A stretch of 64,000 nucleotides of DNA from Petunia secreta. Its lineage: Eukaryota; Streptophyta; Magnoliopsida; Solanales; Solanaceae. A program made the translations under genes and the position numbers. Below the pieces are notes generated by a model. The model was not told the DNA's origin. It made no database searches and saw only the letters and a list, made by a program, of their open reading frames with translations. This document shows positions 33,710 through 45,159 of the stretch, one piece after another (position 1 is the stretch's first letter; each line of letters starts with the position of its first letter). The stretch spans positions 930,001-994,000 of the forward strand of contig JARKIP010000042.1 in the NCBI GenBank assembly GCA_029990175.1, written 5' to 3'.

Positions 33710-33722
33710 GTTCTGATACCAA
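33710..33722 (-). other. Primer-binding site of the minus-strand copia element
   Basis: Read on minus as TTGGTATCAGAAC, the usual tRNA-Met-type site, one base inside the right-hand (5') LTR. It fixes the orientation of the element. The 288 bp between it and the LINE TSD contain no gene. Confidence 0.85.
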
Positions 33723-33723
33723 T

Positions 33724-35041
33724 TGAAGGAATATAAACACAACAGGAGTAATTCCAGGATCATGACTCACATGTAATCTAGACAAACTAGCAGACTATTT
33801 AGTTTTACATAAACATAAAATAGAATACCTCTTGAAGTGTGACTTCAACCATGAAACGAATCTTTAATCACGAGCAAGATCATCTACAGGATCGTCCTCC
33901 AGTTTTATGATCTTCTGTCGGGTACCCAAAAAATAACCGGACTAATAATATTTGATATTTCAGAGAGAGAAAAAATAATATGATTTTCATGTGTCTTTTC
34001 CTTTGGCCAGAAATCCCCTTTATATAGTTCTGAGAGTTAAAACTCTTTTCCAAACTCTGTAGACTTTTTTTCACCAAGAAATCTCTCTCACAGTCCTTAT
34101 TGAATTCGGTCATAACAGGGACCACATAATTAATTAATGAGGCTTCCAATTATGGAATTAATTTTTGTTCTCTAGAATTAACCTTTCTATAATAAATTAA
34201 AAATTATTTCCACTAGAAATTCGTAATAGCATTCCTTAGTTGAATTTTGAATACTTTCATCAAATCTTATTTAACTCCCCACGTTAAGATTACAGACACC
34301 AATCAATAATATCAAATTACTGACAATTTAATATATTGATTAAATGAATATCCTTTAGACTTTCGCTTAACTTATTCCATGTGCCAGATTCAAAATCTAC
34401 TGGCCAGATTTACACATAGAAACTTATAAGCTTTCATAAAGGGGTGTCATCAATCTCTATATCGAGACGTGGATTCTGTCAACTAGCTATCACTTTGCAA
34501 ATGCATATTATCATTATCCAACTTATCAGGAATTATTTGACCCAAATATCCTGGACCTCACTTATTGATAAATCAAGACAATGGATAATATACACCACTA
34601 ATAATAGCTATATCAAGATTAAGTATATAAGTACATTTGACGAGCTAGAGAATATATTTTATATAGTCAGTCTAAAAACACTTATCTCTACTTGGTCCGT
34701 TCAATACATACAAAGCGCACTAGCACAAAAAGTTGGAACTATACCATTCCCATAATCAAGATAAATTATATATAATCTTGTACTACAATCATACTGATGG
34801 GTTTGTCTAATTTCCATCTTAGATTGTAAATATTACTTTATTATTTATAAGAACCGATGATTTAATCTTCCGTGTATAAGCTAGGCTCTACACACTAAAT
34901 CATTACTATATAAATAATAGGACACAAATGACACAATTGATCTAAATAAGTAATAATCCATTATATTTAATAAATGAATAACCAATTGTTCAACTAGAAA
35001 TAATCCAATTAAAACCACATGGTTATTAGTATATCCCAACA
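33724..35041 (-). repeat. 5' LTR of the copia element
   Basis: 1,318 bp, partner of 22039-23372. On the minus strand it begins TGTTGGGATATAC and ends CCTTCA. Confidence 0.88.
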
Positions 35042-35090
35042 ACTTCTTCAATCTCCACGTCTTTCCCCTTTCATCTCTTCTGCAAAATAA

Positions 35091-35300
35091 ATACTTCCTC
35101 CGTCCATTTTTAATTATTATTTTTGTAAATTTTTTTTTCTTTTTTACTTGACACTTTTAGTAAGTCAAGAGATATTTATTGATGTTTTTCCAGTTTTGCT
35201 TATATCATTCAATAGCTATTTCTCAAAACCATAATTAAGTAAAATTTTTTAAAGTATAATTAATAAGAATAAGTTAGTAAAAATACCAACAAATTCCAGT
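35091..35300. mobile_element. Truncated Stowaway-like MITE end
   Basis: CTTCCTCCGTCCATTTTTAA preceded by TA resembles the CTCCCTCCGTCC terminus of Stowaway (Tc1/mariner) MITEs. It is absent from the otherwise similar block at 36120. No opposite terminus was found, so it is truncated or very diverged, and the right limit is a guess. Confidence 0.4.
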
Positions 35301-35739
35301 ATATTATATTAGTGACAGTCCAAGTCATATGCATCTCTTTCTTCTTAAAACACCTGATAATTCATGATCTATCGTCACCAAATAATATTAGCTCGTCTTA
35401 ATTAGCACGTTTGTTTAGGAGTTCAAATAATAAAAAAGTATTTTGAAAGAAAAGTTGTTGAGACACTTCTTCAAAAACTTCTACGGAATGAATATAGAAC
35501 TTCTTAAGAATTTTGTTCGACCTACTTTTCTATCAACATATTTGTTTGTTCAATCTTCTTTGTTTAACATCAACTGTTGATATCTTATATAAGCTCTTAA
35601 AGAGTGAGATGGACTCATTTTGGGCAATTATCACCTAAACAAGTTCGTCGAAGTGAGTTAGGCGTAGTGTTAACTTTTTAAATATATGTCACGCCCTATA
35701 TTATATTGTATTGTACTGTTGAATTTCCGAGCGTAAAGT
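35301..35739. other. Unassigned intergenic DNA
   Basis: AT-rich with no gene or repeat that I can support. Confidence 0.5.
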
Positions 35740-36140
35740 ACTAGGGAATGTTCACCAATAGTAATTCTTTATATAAATAACAACAATAACATCTTCACTA
35801 ATGTTTCACAAATAAAACTGTGGGTAACATATACTTAAATCTTATCTCCACCTTAAAATAGACGGAGAAATTATTTTCGATAAACGCTCCAGGATAACAA
35901 GCCTTTACATGTCATCACAAAAAAACCTACGAGGAATAAAAAGGAAAAAGAACACACGCAGAGTCGGTCACAGTCACACACATACCTGCCACTTCTCGCA
36001 ACATCAAGTAGTCTCTATAGAATTTAAAAATAAAGTGTCCCAATCCCAAAAAATGCCTTTTTCTCCAAATCTTGACTGTTTTGTACATCAACATATACTT
36101 GTTCTATGTCCACGTCTTCCCCTTTCATCTCTCCAACAAA
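35740..36140. repeat. Duplicated block copy B (uninterrupted)
   Basis: This matches, in order, the pieces of copy A now separated by two retrotransposons: 16170-16351, 21876-22038 and 35042-35090. Shared strings include TTTACATGTCATCAC, AGAATTTAAAAATAAAGTGTCC, TGTACATCAACATATACTT and TCCACGTCTTCCCCTTTCAT. It shows the state before both insertions. Confidence 0.7.
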
Positions 36141-36299
36141 AATAAATAAATTTTTCTACATTTAATTCTCTACTTTTTGCCAGTATATACTCAGGTTGTA
36201 ATTATTCTCTTCTTGTTCAGTTTATTTTTTATATATTTACTACCCCTTAATTAATGCAAGATTAACTTCTTTTTTCATCACACTCCACTAACCACTTTA

Positions 36300-36870
36300 T
36301 GCATTACACATAAAGTTTACATTTTTCTTTGTATTCTCATGCATTTTGAACTGGTAGTTTCTTTAAAGTTGAATGCTTTATTCTCACATTTTCTTTAATT
36401 TATACTCACAGTTTCCTCAAATGGGGTTGCTCAAATTTTGAGGTGTTACAGTAGAAATAGAAAGCACCCGTTCACGAAGCATCTTGCGATAAAGGTAATC
36501 CACATAAAGTATACATTTTTCTTTGTATTTTCATGTCTTCTTGCATTTCTTGAACTTGGTTTTTTCATTCTAAGTTGAATGCTTTATTCTCAAATTATCT
36601 TTAATTTATAGGTATATTCACAGTTTTATCAAATGGGGTTGCTCAAATTTTGAGGTATTACTTCGGGAAACTCCGTGAGTGAGGGATGCTTTGTGCATTG
36701 TACTGCCCTACACATAAAGTTTTCATTTTTCTTTGTATTTTCATGTTTTCTTGCATTTCTTGAACTTGGTTTTTTCTTTAAAGTTGAATGCTTTATTCTG
36801 AAGTTTCTTTAATTTAATAGGTACATTCACAGTCTTCTCAAATGGGGTTGCTCAAATTTTGAGGTATTAC
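36300..36870 (+). repeat. Three ~200-bp direct repeats upstream of the epimerase gene
   Basis: Units run about 36306-36450, 36495-36662 and 36709-36870. Each contains ACATAAAGTTT(T/A)CATTTTTC, GTTGAATGCTTTATTCT and CAAATGGGGTTGCTCAAATTTTGAGGTRTTAC. A fourth, partial copy (TTCTCAAATGGGCTTGCTCAAATTTTGAGG) is at 37137-37170, beyond a SINE-like insertion. No coding sequence is present. Confidence 0.85.
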
Positions 36871-36998
36871 ACATAACGTCTTTATTACTACCGTTGTTTC
36901 ATTTACTTTGCTATTTCTAGTTTTTTCCGATGTGGTACTTTTATACACCTTGGTATTTATCTTAGCTTTTTCTTTTCTCAAACCTGTTTTTAAAATGC

Positions 36999-37120
36999 TT
37001 CTCTTGAGCCGAGTATCTATCGAAAACAGCCTCTCTACCTTACTCAAGGTAGGGGTAAGGTTTGCGTACACCTCACCCTCCCTAGACCCTGTATAACACT
37101 GGATATGTGGTCGTTGCTGG
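36999..37120 (+). mobile_element. Solanaceae-type SINE, 3' portion
   Basis: CTTGAGCCGAGTATCTATCG, CAGCCTCTCTACC, AAGGTAGGGGTAAGG, GCGTACAC, CCTCCCTAGACCC and a GT/TTG-rich end form the well-known 3' half of the TS/SolS-type SINEs of Solanaceae. It splits the last partial copy of the upstream direct repeat from the others. Family assignment is from memory of the consensus. Confidence 0.65.
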
Positions 37121-37172
37121 TTTCGTTATTCACAATTTTCTCAAATGGGCTTGCTCAAATTTTGAGGTATAA

Positions 37173-37748
37173 TGGAGTACAAAGTAAGAAACTGCTTAAC
37201 TTTGCTCAATCTCTTTGTTTCCAATGAGATTTGTGTTGGGACCTGCAAAATTCTTGAAACTATGGAGTTTTAATTTAAATATTAAGAATATATAGAAGTT
37301 TGTAGTGCAGTTAAAGTTTCCTTCTATATTTGTTTGTTGATTTAAGTAGTCCTTTTCTTTTGGTAAATGTCACATTTCCTTGCTTTGAATTAAGGTTTGG
37401 GATTTTCTAGAGTACATTTGAGTATTTGCCAATTGTCATATTTTGTTGGTTTTTGCTTCTGCTGCTAATGTTGCTTTTTATGTTATTGTTACAAATTAGA
37501 TGTCTTCATTTAAGTTAATGTACATCGAATCTTGAGGGATTTCGGATTACATTTGAGGTTTAACTTTTGGTTCACTAGATTACAAGTTTTTTTCCAGAAA
37601 GGATTGTGTTTTAAGTTAGTCGAAACAAATAGAATAAATTGGAGGCTTTTGTCATAATCCGATTCATTGGCATTGACTATTCTTGGGTTCAAATTAGAAT
37701 ACATAAGGGTTTGCAAGGCTGTTCTGAGGTATTGAGAGCCAACACAAA
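37173..37748 (+). promoter_or_regulatory. Proximal upstream region of the epimerase gene
   Basis: 576 bp without a gene precede the ATG at 37749. It presumably contains promoter and 5' leader, but no TATA box or transcription start can be assigned with confidence. A leader intron is possible. Confidence 0.4.
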
Positions 37749-40700
37749 ATGGGGCACTATGCACCAGTCTGGGATCATAGAGCATCGGTCGAAGTAACAA
37801 AAGATTGGAGTGGGACAAATCAGGTCACGCTTCGTAACCCTCAGGGAGCCTCTGTACGGGTTAGAATTTCTAAACCAATCTGTTAGTTTAATTAGATGTA
37901 ATGATTTTATGATTCTATATAGATATGTTAGATCTCCAATCAATTAGAGAGAACTGTCGTGGATTGTTATTTAATTGACTCGTGTTGCAAATGAGAAAAT
38001 TTCCCTGTATGGCTATGGACCCTTTTTCCCAATTTCAGGTTAGCTTGCATGGAGGACAAGTTACTTCGTGGAGAAATGATCGAGGCGAAGAGCTCCTATT
38101 CACCAGCACTAAGGTGGACGTCTCCATTTCAGTATTAGTTAATTCTTACATTGGCTAATTTGACATATGAAAGAGTATCTTGTGTAGTTAATTCTTACAT
38201 TGGCTGATTTGACAAATGATATGAGTGTTTCGCTTGGTGATTTAGATCTATTGTATCTTCGGATGTAGGCTTTTGCTGCAAGGTTTACATCACGTGAATT
38301 ATATTGGGAGTTTGATTAAAGGTTTCTCATATGATAGCTGAAGATTTAGTGAGAATTTTGCATAATTTGCTCTCTGAGATGCTTAGCTGCACAATCCAAT
38401 CATATCTGTGCAGATATGTAATGTTAATTAAAGCGAATTTCAGTGTTAATTTCTTGTTGATTAGTCATTAAAGTGAACTGGCAGTGTAGAGTGTAGACAG
38501 TCGCTAGTGCACACGTTGCTTTAAGGATTCTAGATGTCAAGGTGAATCCCTTCAGTAATGTACTTCCTATTTTAGCCGGTCCCAGAAAGCTAACATATTT
38601 TGTTAACTGGTAAATCCTTTTCCCGTCCAACAATTTAAGTTATAGTATAAACTGTTACTACTGTACATTATTTTTAAATTTAATACTCTGGCTTCTTTTA
38701 AACACTTCTTCACCCCGAGAAAATTAATAACCTTGCATATGTCTCGATTACTATGGTGGGATATGTGGGACATTTATTTTATGTTTGGAGTTGGGGCAAA
38801 GGTCTTATAACCCTATCACTTAAAAGATTTTAAGAACTGTACTAACTTGTCCAAAACAATTGGCATTTGATGATAAGAGTACTTAAGGGGATTCATCTAT
38901 GTTATTTTGATAGCACTGGAGATGTTTTTAGGTATGAAAAAATGACTGTAAATTGAAACATGTCATCCAAGTAGGCATAGAAACAAAAAGAATCTTTCAG
39001 CTTGGTGTTCTATACTGTAGACAGGGTACTTACGATCCATACGTCATCTGTTTCATTTGTACAACCAGTATTTGCTATAGAACAAGTGTGAAAAGCTGAT
39101 TCAGGAATCTTATCCTTTGAGAATTAAATTTGACAGTGTTCAATTGTAACATGAACATGATTAAATTGCCTAGTTGCTCCATTATTTTGATGAATCATTT
39201 CTTCGGACATAAGAAGACTATGTGAACACTTCAACGGGATTCCTTGAGTTCGTAAGGCTTGTTGGAGAACCCTTCGTACTTGATTTATCTGATATCGATA
39301 TCGATATCTATGCTATCCCCTTTCCTCTATTATTAATATTCAGTTACTTTCTCCTTTCTCCCTGATTTTGAAATGGAATTATGCTAAAATGCACAGAGGT
39401 TTTCAAGTACTCTTGAAGACATATTATTGAGAATGTGCATTGACAAACATTTGCCTTTACCTTTTAGGCCATCGTCAAATCTTCGAAAGCTATACGAGGA
39501 GGAATCTCTGTTTTCTTTCCCCAGGTACCTATAGATGTGCATACTTTTGATAAAGCGAAATTTATGTCGAGTACTGTTGAATAAATCCCATGATTATCCT
39601 TCTTATGTGCAGTATGGAAATGGTGGACCACTTGAGCAACATGGGTTTGCTAGAAACAAAATTTGGACCATTGAAGACGACCCTCCATCTCTATACCCAT
39701 TTGATCCCAAAGGAAAATCCTTCATTGACTTGCTGCTCAAACCATCAGAAGATGATCTGAAGTTCTGGCCTCATGCGTATGACCTTGACTTTGTAGCAAA
39801 TTCTAATTGGTTCTCATAAGAAGTTTGGATCACTGAATTAAGAACTCTTAATTTGGTCTAACAAATTTTGCCGTCGACTTAACTTACTTGATAGTAGACA
39901 TAGTAGTACTCTCTACCTCTTGGAATTTGGCAATGATTTTGCAAGAACATGGTTATGAAATCTACATCAGTACGGATGACTTCAGAGGGGAAGTAGAAGA
40001 AGATACTTGGACAAGCTACCCCTATATGCTTTCTCACAAAGTGTCAGGAAAGCTGTATATTATTTTCCATTAATTGTCATAAATCTGAAACGAAGATAGC
40101 AAAATTTCTTCTTAAAAAGATATGAGGGTGAAACTTTTTGGCTGGAAATGAAAGTGGATTTTAACTGGTTTTCATGTTGGTAATTTTATTCCTTGGTGCA
40201 AATTTTAACTCTGTCTTTCAGTTCCATGGTTACTATTGCTTACCGTTATAGCTTTCAAGGTTGCTGATATATATGTTTCCTCTATGTTTCAGTTTTGAGT
40301 TTCGCCTTCGGGTTTCTCTTGCATCAGATGGAAGCTTGTCCTTGATATCTCGTATAAGAAACATCAATGGCAAACCGTTCAGCTTCTCATTTGCTTACCA
40401 GACATATTTCTCTGTTTCTGACATAAGGTATGCTGTTCCTTGTTTAGTTTCTGACATATTCAGGACTTTTCTTACTTTCTGTCCATTAGCAATTTTATTA
40501 AAGTTTTCCTGGAAAAGCTTGAATGCTAGTCAAACTTAAGAGAAGAAAGAAGTGGAAGCAGTTTCTTTTTACATTACCGTTCATCTATATGTTTGAGCAT
40601 CGCTTAAGAGATTGACATTTTTTATTCCTTTTAATTTCTTTTTGAACCAAACATGAATATTTTCCACAGTGAAGTGAGGATAGAAGGGTTAGAAACACTG

Positions 40701-42127
40701 GACTATCGTGACAACCTGTGCCAGAAAGAACTCTTTACGGAGCAAGGAGATGCCATAACTTTCGAAGCTGAGGTAAACCTATTCATGCAATCCTACAATA
40801 TCTCAAAAGATTGTGATCATAGGTGTTCGATTAGTTAAAATCTCAACATATAGGCGGTTTTGTGAATTACATTTTGAATAATGACTGAACATAGAAATTT
40901 GATATGTCCCCTTGGTATTTTATAATATTGAACTCTATCACTGAGAGCTACAAGGAAAACAGAGACGAATATGGAAGCATCTTTCAATTGATGTCCAATA
41001 AGAAGATTTATTTCTGAAAGTTTGGATTGAGAGACTAAGTTCTCTTTTCTTTTCCCTTTCATGGCTATAGCAAGTCCAATTGTTTTCGAATTGAAGTGTC
41101 CATTTATTATTTCCCGAATTCCCACTTCAATATTTTAACTGTCTAAGCATCAATTTCAACCCCGGTCTCCCCATATTGTGTTAGTGGTACCCTTTTGAGT
41201 TCTGAATTTATTGGAGCGATGACATATAACATCATATATATGTGTGGTTTTTCTGAATTTTATTTCGAAGTTGCTCAACTTACAGGACTCAGCTTACCAT
41301 TTCTTTCAGAGCTGAAGCTTTTAGTTCGACTTTAGTAAACTGAGTTTTAATCCCTTTGTTCAACTTTATAAGGTGTTCCTTTTAGTTTGGGCTAAAACAA
41401 TCTTCCTTGTTCTTTCAGATGGACCGCGTCTACCTTAGATCTCCAAATTGCGTTGCTATTCTTGATCATGACAGGAAGCGAACATATCTGATTAGAAAGG
41501 AAGGGCTGCCAGATATTGGTAAGTTGTTTCATTTCAACATCTTTAAAAGAATTTTCGATAAGAAGGGGGGGGGGGGGGGGGGGGGGGATTTTTTCTACCT
41601 TTAGGAGTATAAGTTGACACATCTGCCCCTAGCAAGCTTTAATTGCTATCTCAGGGGCTAGGATGGAGTGGAACATTTCTGAACTTGACTTTAGCATCTG
41701 TCTCATGATTCCATTCTGAATAAACCTAAAATGTTTGTTTTATCTGGAATGATTGTATTCAATCATCAATAACTCTGCATGGATTAAAGTGTAAATGTGA
41801 GTCGTTCACCAGTTACTTTTAGTGCTAGAGAAGCTTTTAATGCATTCTATCATGATCCTAGAAGTTAACTTCATGGAAGCATGATAGGATACCACCTATG
41901 ACTAAACCTTCTTTACCTTTTGTATCTTGTTTTATTCAGTGCTATGGAATCCCTGGGACAAGAAGTCTAGAGCATTGGTGGATCTTGGTGATGAAGAGTA
42001 CAAACAGATGCTTTGTGTTGATGGGGCAGTAATAGAAAAGCCCATCGCTTTGAAGCCAGGAGAGGAATGGACAGGCCGCGTGGAGCTTATGATGATACCA
42101 TCGACCATTGGTGGTGACGATTTTTAA
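37749..42127 (+). pseudogene. Glucose-6-phosphate 1-epimerase-like host gene, eight exons, apparent frameshift in exon 1
   Basis: The product would interconvert the alpha and beta anomers of glucose 6-phosphate (aldose 1-epimerase superfamily, YeaD type), about 310 aa. Exons are 37749-37860, 38039-38113, 39468-39524, 39613-39776, 40293-40427, 40670-40772, 41419-41518 and 41940-42127, all GT/AG. Diagnostic stretches are VSLHGGQVTSW, AIRGGISVFFPQYGNGGPLEQHGFARN, TYFSVSDISEVRIEGLETLDY, VLWNPWDKK and LKPGEEWTG. The exons total 934 nt, one more than a multiple of three. The shift is in the A5 run at 37799-37803: the ATG frame does not continue into DWSGTNQVTLRN. Position AYQTYF has Gln where I recall the family having catalytic His. 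The remaining seven exons join in a single frame. It may be a young pseudogene, or the A5 may be an assembly error in a functional gene. Confidence 0.85.
41565..41587 (+). repeat. Poly-G tract in an epimerase intron
   Basis: 23 consecutive G inside the intron 41519-41939. It is the longest of the three G/C homopolymers in the window. Confidence 0.9.
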
Positions 42128-42710
42128 TCCCTCAAAAGTCTGGCCAAAAATATTTTAGAAATGGCTCAATAGCTTAGCGAGGGAAGCATAAACTCAAAAG
42201 TAGTTTATATTTGTCTATTGTGGTCTAGTTGCCAATGCCAGTGTAAGTTAATACATGACTTGGATCAATGAAATGTTGTGACAACCAAAGCTTGTCAGTG
42301 GTTGGTCCATTGTTTTATGTTTTCATAGGGGAAGTGTTTTGAACTAAAACTGTCCCATTGCAGTAAGCTCTCTCTCTCTATGCAATTGACACTGGGTAGG
42401 TTGATGACTTTTATGGTTGGTTGGGGTGAAAAGAATAAGGGGATGAAGGATAGAGTTATTTTACATTTTTGGTAAAGAAAACTGAAATGTTACAGAATCT
42501 AGGAAAGGGTCAGAAAGAATAGGATCTATTGTATGTTGTCTTATCTTACATTTCTTCGGTAGCTTGTTCTTATGGTTTGAACCCACGACCTCTTAATCAC
42601 GCAATAGCAACTTTTATCACTGTCCCTTTATTTGGTAAATAAAAGAGATGAAGCAATGTCTGTATGTATATTCAAGATCTTATTATTAGAAGCTGTTTAG
42701 AAGATGTTGA
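42128..42710 (+). other. 3' flank of the epimerase gene
   Basis: It probably contains the 3' UTR. No further gene or repeat is recognised; a short CT-microsatellite (CTCTCTCTCT) lies near 42367. Confidence 0.5.
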
Positions 42711-42711
42711 T

Positions 42712-42995
42712 GCTTAGTTCACCGCACCAAGGGTGCGTTAGCGTTGCAATTGATTATCATGACTCTTGCTAGCCTCCTCTTGTGCCACCATGGGTGCACT
42801 AGTAGCTTTACACACAGAAATATCGTGCAAGACTGCGGCTGCAAACGAGCCACCCACCATGGGTGCGCTAGCCTTACACATTGATATCATTGAAAAATAT
42901 GTCGAAGACTGCTGCGACCATCCACCATGGGTGCGCTAGCTTTATCACATTGAATCATTCTCCTTGGCAATCAAGCCACCCACCATGGGTGAAGC
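42712..42995. repeat. Cluster of five CCACCATGGGTGCGCTAGC-like repeats
   Basis: Variants start near 42724 (CACCAAGGGTGCGTTAGC), 42786, 42854, 42921 and 42972, spaced about 50-70 bp apart. Each centres on the palindrome CACCATGGGTG with a following CGCTAGC. Between units TTACACATTGA and GACTGC..C recur, so the cluster is a diverged tandem array. Confidence 0.75.
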
Positions 42996-43340
42996 TAATC
43001 TTTTTATTTTATTTAAATAGTTTTTTGGAACCACAATTATGATTTCCTCCCTTTGTTCAGGACAATCAAGAAATTCAGCGTACTTTATTACTAACTGTCA
43101 ATTTAAAACTAAAATTTCTCTCAAAATCCAAATTTAAAGAATATGATTAGAAAAATAATTACTAGAAGTTGAAATTATTGCATAAGTATTGAGATTCAAC
43201 ATTACCTTCTGGACAAAATCTTCACTAGAATAAGAAAAGTGATGTGCGCAATCTAAATGAGAAGACATTAATTGTAAATCAAAATTTATTAGTATGAGAC
43301 TGCCAATTGTCTATGACAAGTTTATGACCCATTGCATTAA

Positions 43341-43455
43341 CAACAATAACAACATACCCAGTGTAATTTCATAAATAGGGTCTGGGGAGGGTGAGATATA
43401 CATAGATCTTACTCCCGCCAAGGTGAAGAGACTGTTTTCGATAGACCCTCGGCAA
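43341..43455 (-). mobile_element. Solanaceae-type SINE, reversed 3' portion
   Basis: On the minus strand it reads GAGGGTCTATCG, CAGTCTCTTCACC, GATCTATG, CACCCTCCCCAGACCC, ACTGGGTATGTTGTTATTG. It is related to the copy at 36999-37120 and ends in GTTG/ATTG repeats. Confidence 0.65.
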
Positions 43456-43720
43456 CAGTGGCAGATCCAGGATTTTCATTAAGGGGTATCAAAATATAAA
43501 CAAGTTAACATACGAAGAAATTAAGGGCACTCAATATATAGTACATATACATAAATTTTTTTATTTTTTTTTACCTTTCTACGAAGTGTAACACTATCTT
43601 TAGGTCCGCCTATGCTCGGCTAAAAAACATTTGAAATTTTTTTGAAGACAAATCAAATATATTGAAAATAAGATAAAAACAAACAAGGTAAAAAACACCA
43701 TTAATGCTCAAGTTCTCATA
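43456..43720. other. Unassigned repeat-like flank
   Basis: GGCAGATCCAGGATTTTCATTAAGGGG followed by AT-rich DNA looks like a dispersed repeat seen often in Solanaceae intergenic DNA, but I cannot name it. No coding sequence. Confidence 0.35.
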
Positions 43721-43729
43721 TAAAAACTA
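43721..43729. repeat. Left 9-bp TSD of the fold-back element
   Basis: TAAAAACTA, identical to 45151-45159. Confidence 0.88.
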
Positions 43730-45150
43730 CGGAAAAGGGCCAAAATTGCCCCTCTACTATGGCAAATCGGACCAGTTTACCCTCCGTTAAGTTTTTGGAT
43801 CTACCACACCCCTGCCGTTACCAATGTACACCATTTTGCCCTTAAAACTGACGGGCTTCCAGCGTGTCAACAACGTGGCTGCCACCTCACTGCCGTGTAG
43901 ATCCAAACCATAGTAGAGGGGCAAATTTGGCCCTTTTCCGTTTTTTCCAAAGTCGTTTCTGGACTAAGTTTCAATACTTAGAGAAGACGTTTCGATGCTT
44001 AGAGGAGTTATTATAAGAGAGAAAAATGTGCTAAGAATGATAGATAAGATATTTTGCGAGAAATACGGAATTAAAATGATACTCTCTTCAGTTTGGTTCC
44101 ATAAGAAAGATATACTTTTGAATTTTGTGACTAAAATTATCTTTATTAAAGATGAGATAAAAGTTTAAAAATAAAATTATTTCTAAATAAATATATATGT
44201 TCTTTTTACAAAGACTAAAAGGTAAAATGTGATACTCCTATTAAAGTGGATGAACAGTTCTTTCCGGTGTTTCAATTTAAAAAATATTTTTAAATTTATC
44301 ACAAAAAGTGATTTTTGCTACATATTGACTTATTAACTTTAGTTTAATCTCTTTTTCTTTAATGGCATACTTTTTGTAACAATAGAAAAAATATAATAAA
44401 GTATTATGTTTAAAATCACAAATTCTAGTATGCATTAAAGGAAAAAAATATAATAGAATATTATTTTTAATACATAAAATCTTATATTTTTTTCTACTGT
44501 TACAAAAAGTATGCCATTAAAGGAAAAGAGATTAAACTAAAGTTAATAAGTCAATATATAGCAAAAGTCACTTTTTGTGATAAATTAAAAATATCTTTTA
44601 AATTGAAACACCGGAAAGAACTGTTCATCCACTTTAATAGGAGTAGCATATTTTACCTTTTAGTCTTTTTAAAAAGAACATATATATTTATTTAGAAATA
44701 ATTTTATTTTTAAACTTTTATCTCATCTTTAATAAAGATAATTTTAGTCACAAAATTCAAAAGTATATCTTTCTTATGGAACCAAACTGAAGGGAGTATC
44801 ATTTTAATTCCATATTTCTCGCAAAATATTTTATCTACCATTCTTAGCACATTTTTCTCTCTTATAATAACTCCTCTAAGCATCAAAACGTCTTCTCTAA
44901 GTATTGAAACTTAGTCCAGAAACGACTTTGGAAAAAACGGAAAAGGGCCAAATTTACCCCTCTACTATGGTTTGGATCTACATGGCAGTGAGGTGGCAGC
45001 CACGTTGTTGACACGCTGGAGGCCCGTCAGTTTTAAGGGCAAAATGGTGTACTATGGTAACGGCAGGGGTGTGGTAGATCCAAAAAAACTTAACGGAGGG
45101 TAAACTGGTCCGATTTGCCATAGTAGAGGGGCAAATTTGGCCCTTTTCCG
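43730..45150. mobile_element. Fold-back (long inverted repeat) MITE, 1.42 kb
   Basis: The left half from CGGAAAAGGGCC and the right half ending GGCCCTTTTCCG are near-perfect inverted repeats of each other over almost their whole 700-bp length, with the centre near 44435. Examples: CAGCGTGTCAACAACGTGGC at about 43861 against GCCACGTTGTTGACACGCTG at about 45000; ACTTTAATAGGAGT against ACTCCTATTAAAGT. A perfect 9-bp TSD flanks it. No coding capacity. TSD length suggests Mutator-type mobilisation. Confidence 0.92.
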
Positions 45151-45159
45151 TAAAAACTA
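45151..45159. repeat. Right 9-bp TSD of the fold-back element
   Basis: TAAAAACTA, identical to 43721-43729. Confidence 0.88.

Larger units (their letters stand above)
22039..35041 (-). mobile_element. Copia-type LTR retrotransposon, split by a LINE
   Basis: Direct repeats 22039-23372 and 33724-35041 begin TGAAGGAATATAAAC and end YCYCAACA as written on the plus strand. A perfect 5-bp TSD, ACTTC, lies at 22034-22038 and 35042-35046. The PBS (read on minus) is next to the right LTR and the polypurine tract next to the left LTR, so the element is minus-strand. Remnants of copia gag-pre-integrase and integrase are present at about 25060-24290. The total of 13.0 kb includes a 5.6-kb LINE insertion. 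Confidence 0.9.

Noticed and set aside
41407..41604. Frame ending in a poly-Gly tail
   Set aside because: It is epimerase exon 7 read into the intron with the poly-G tract.
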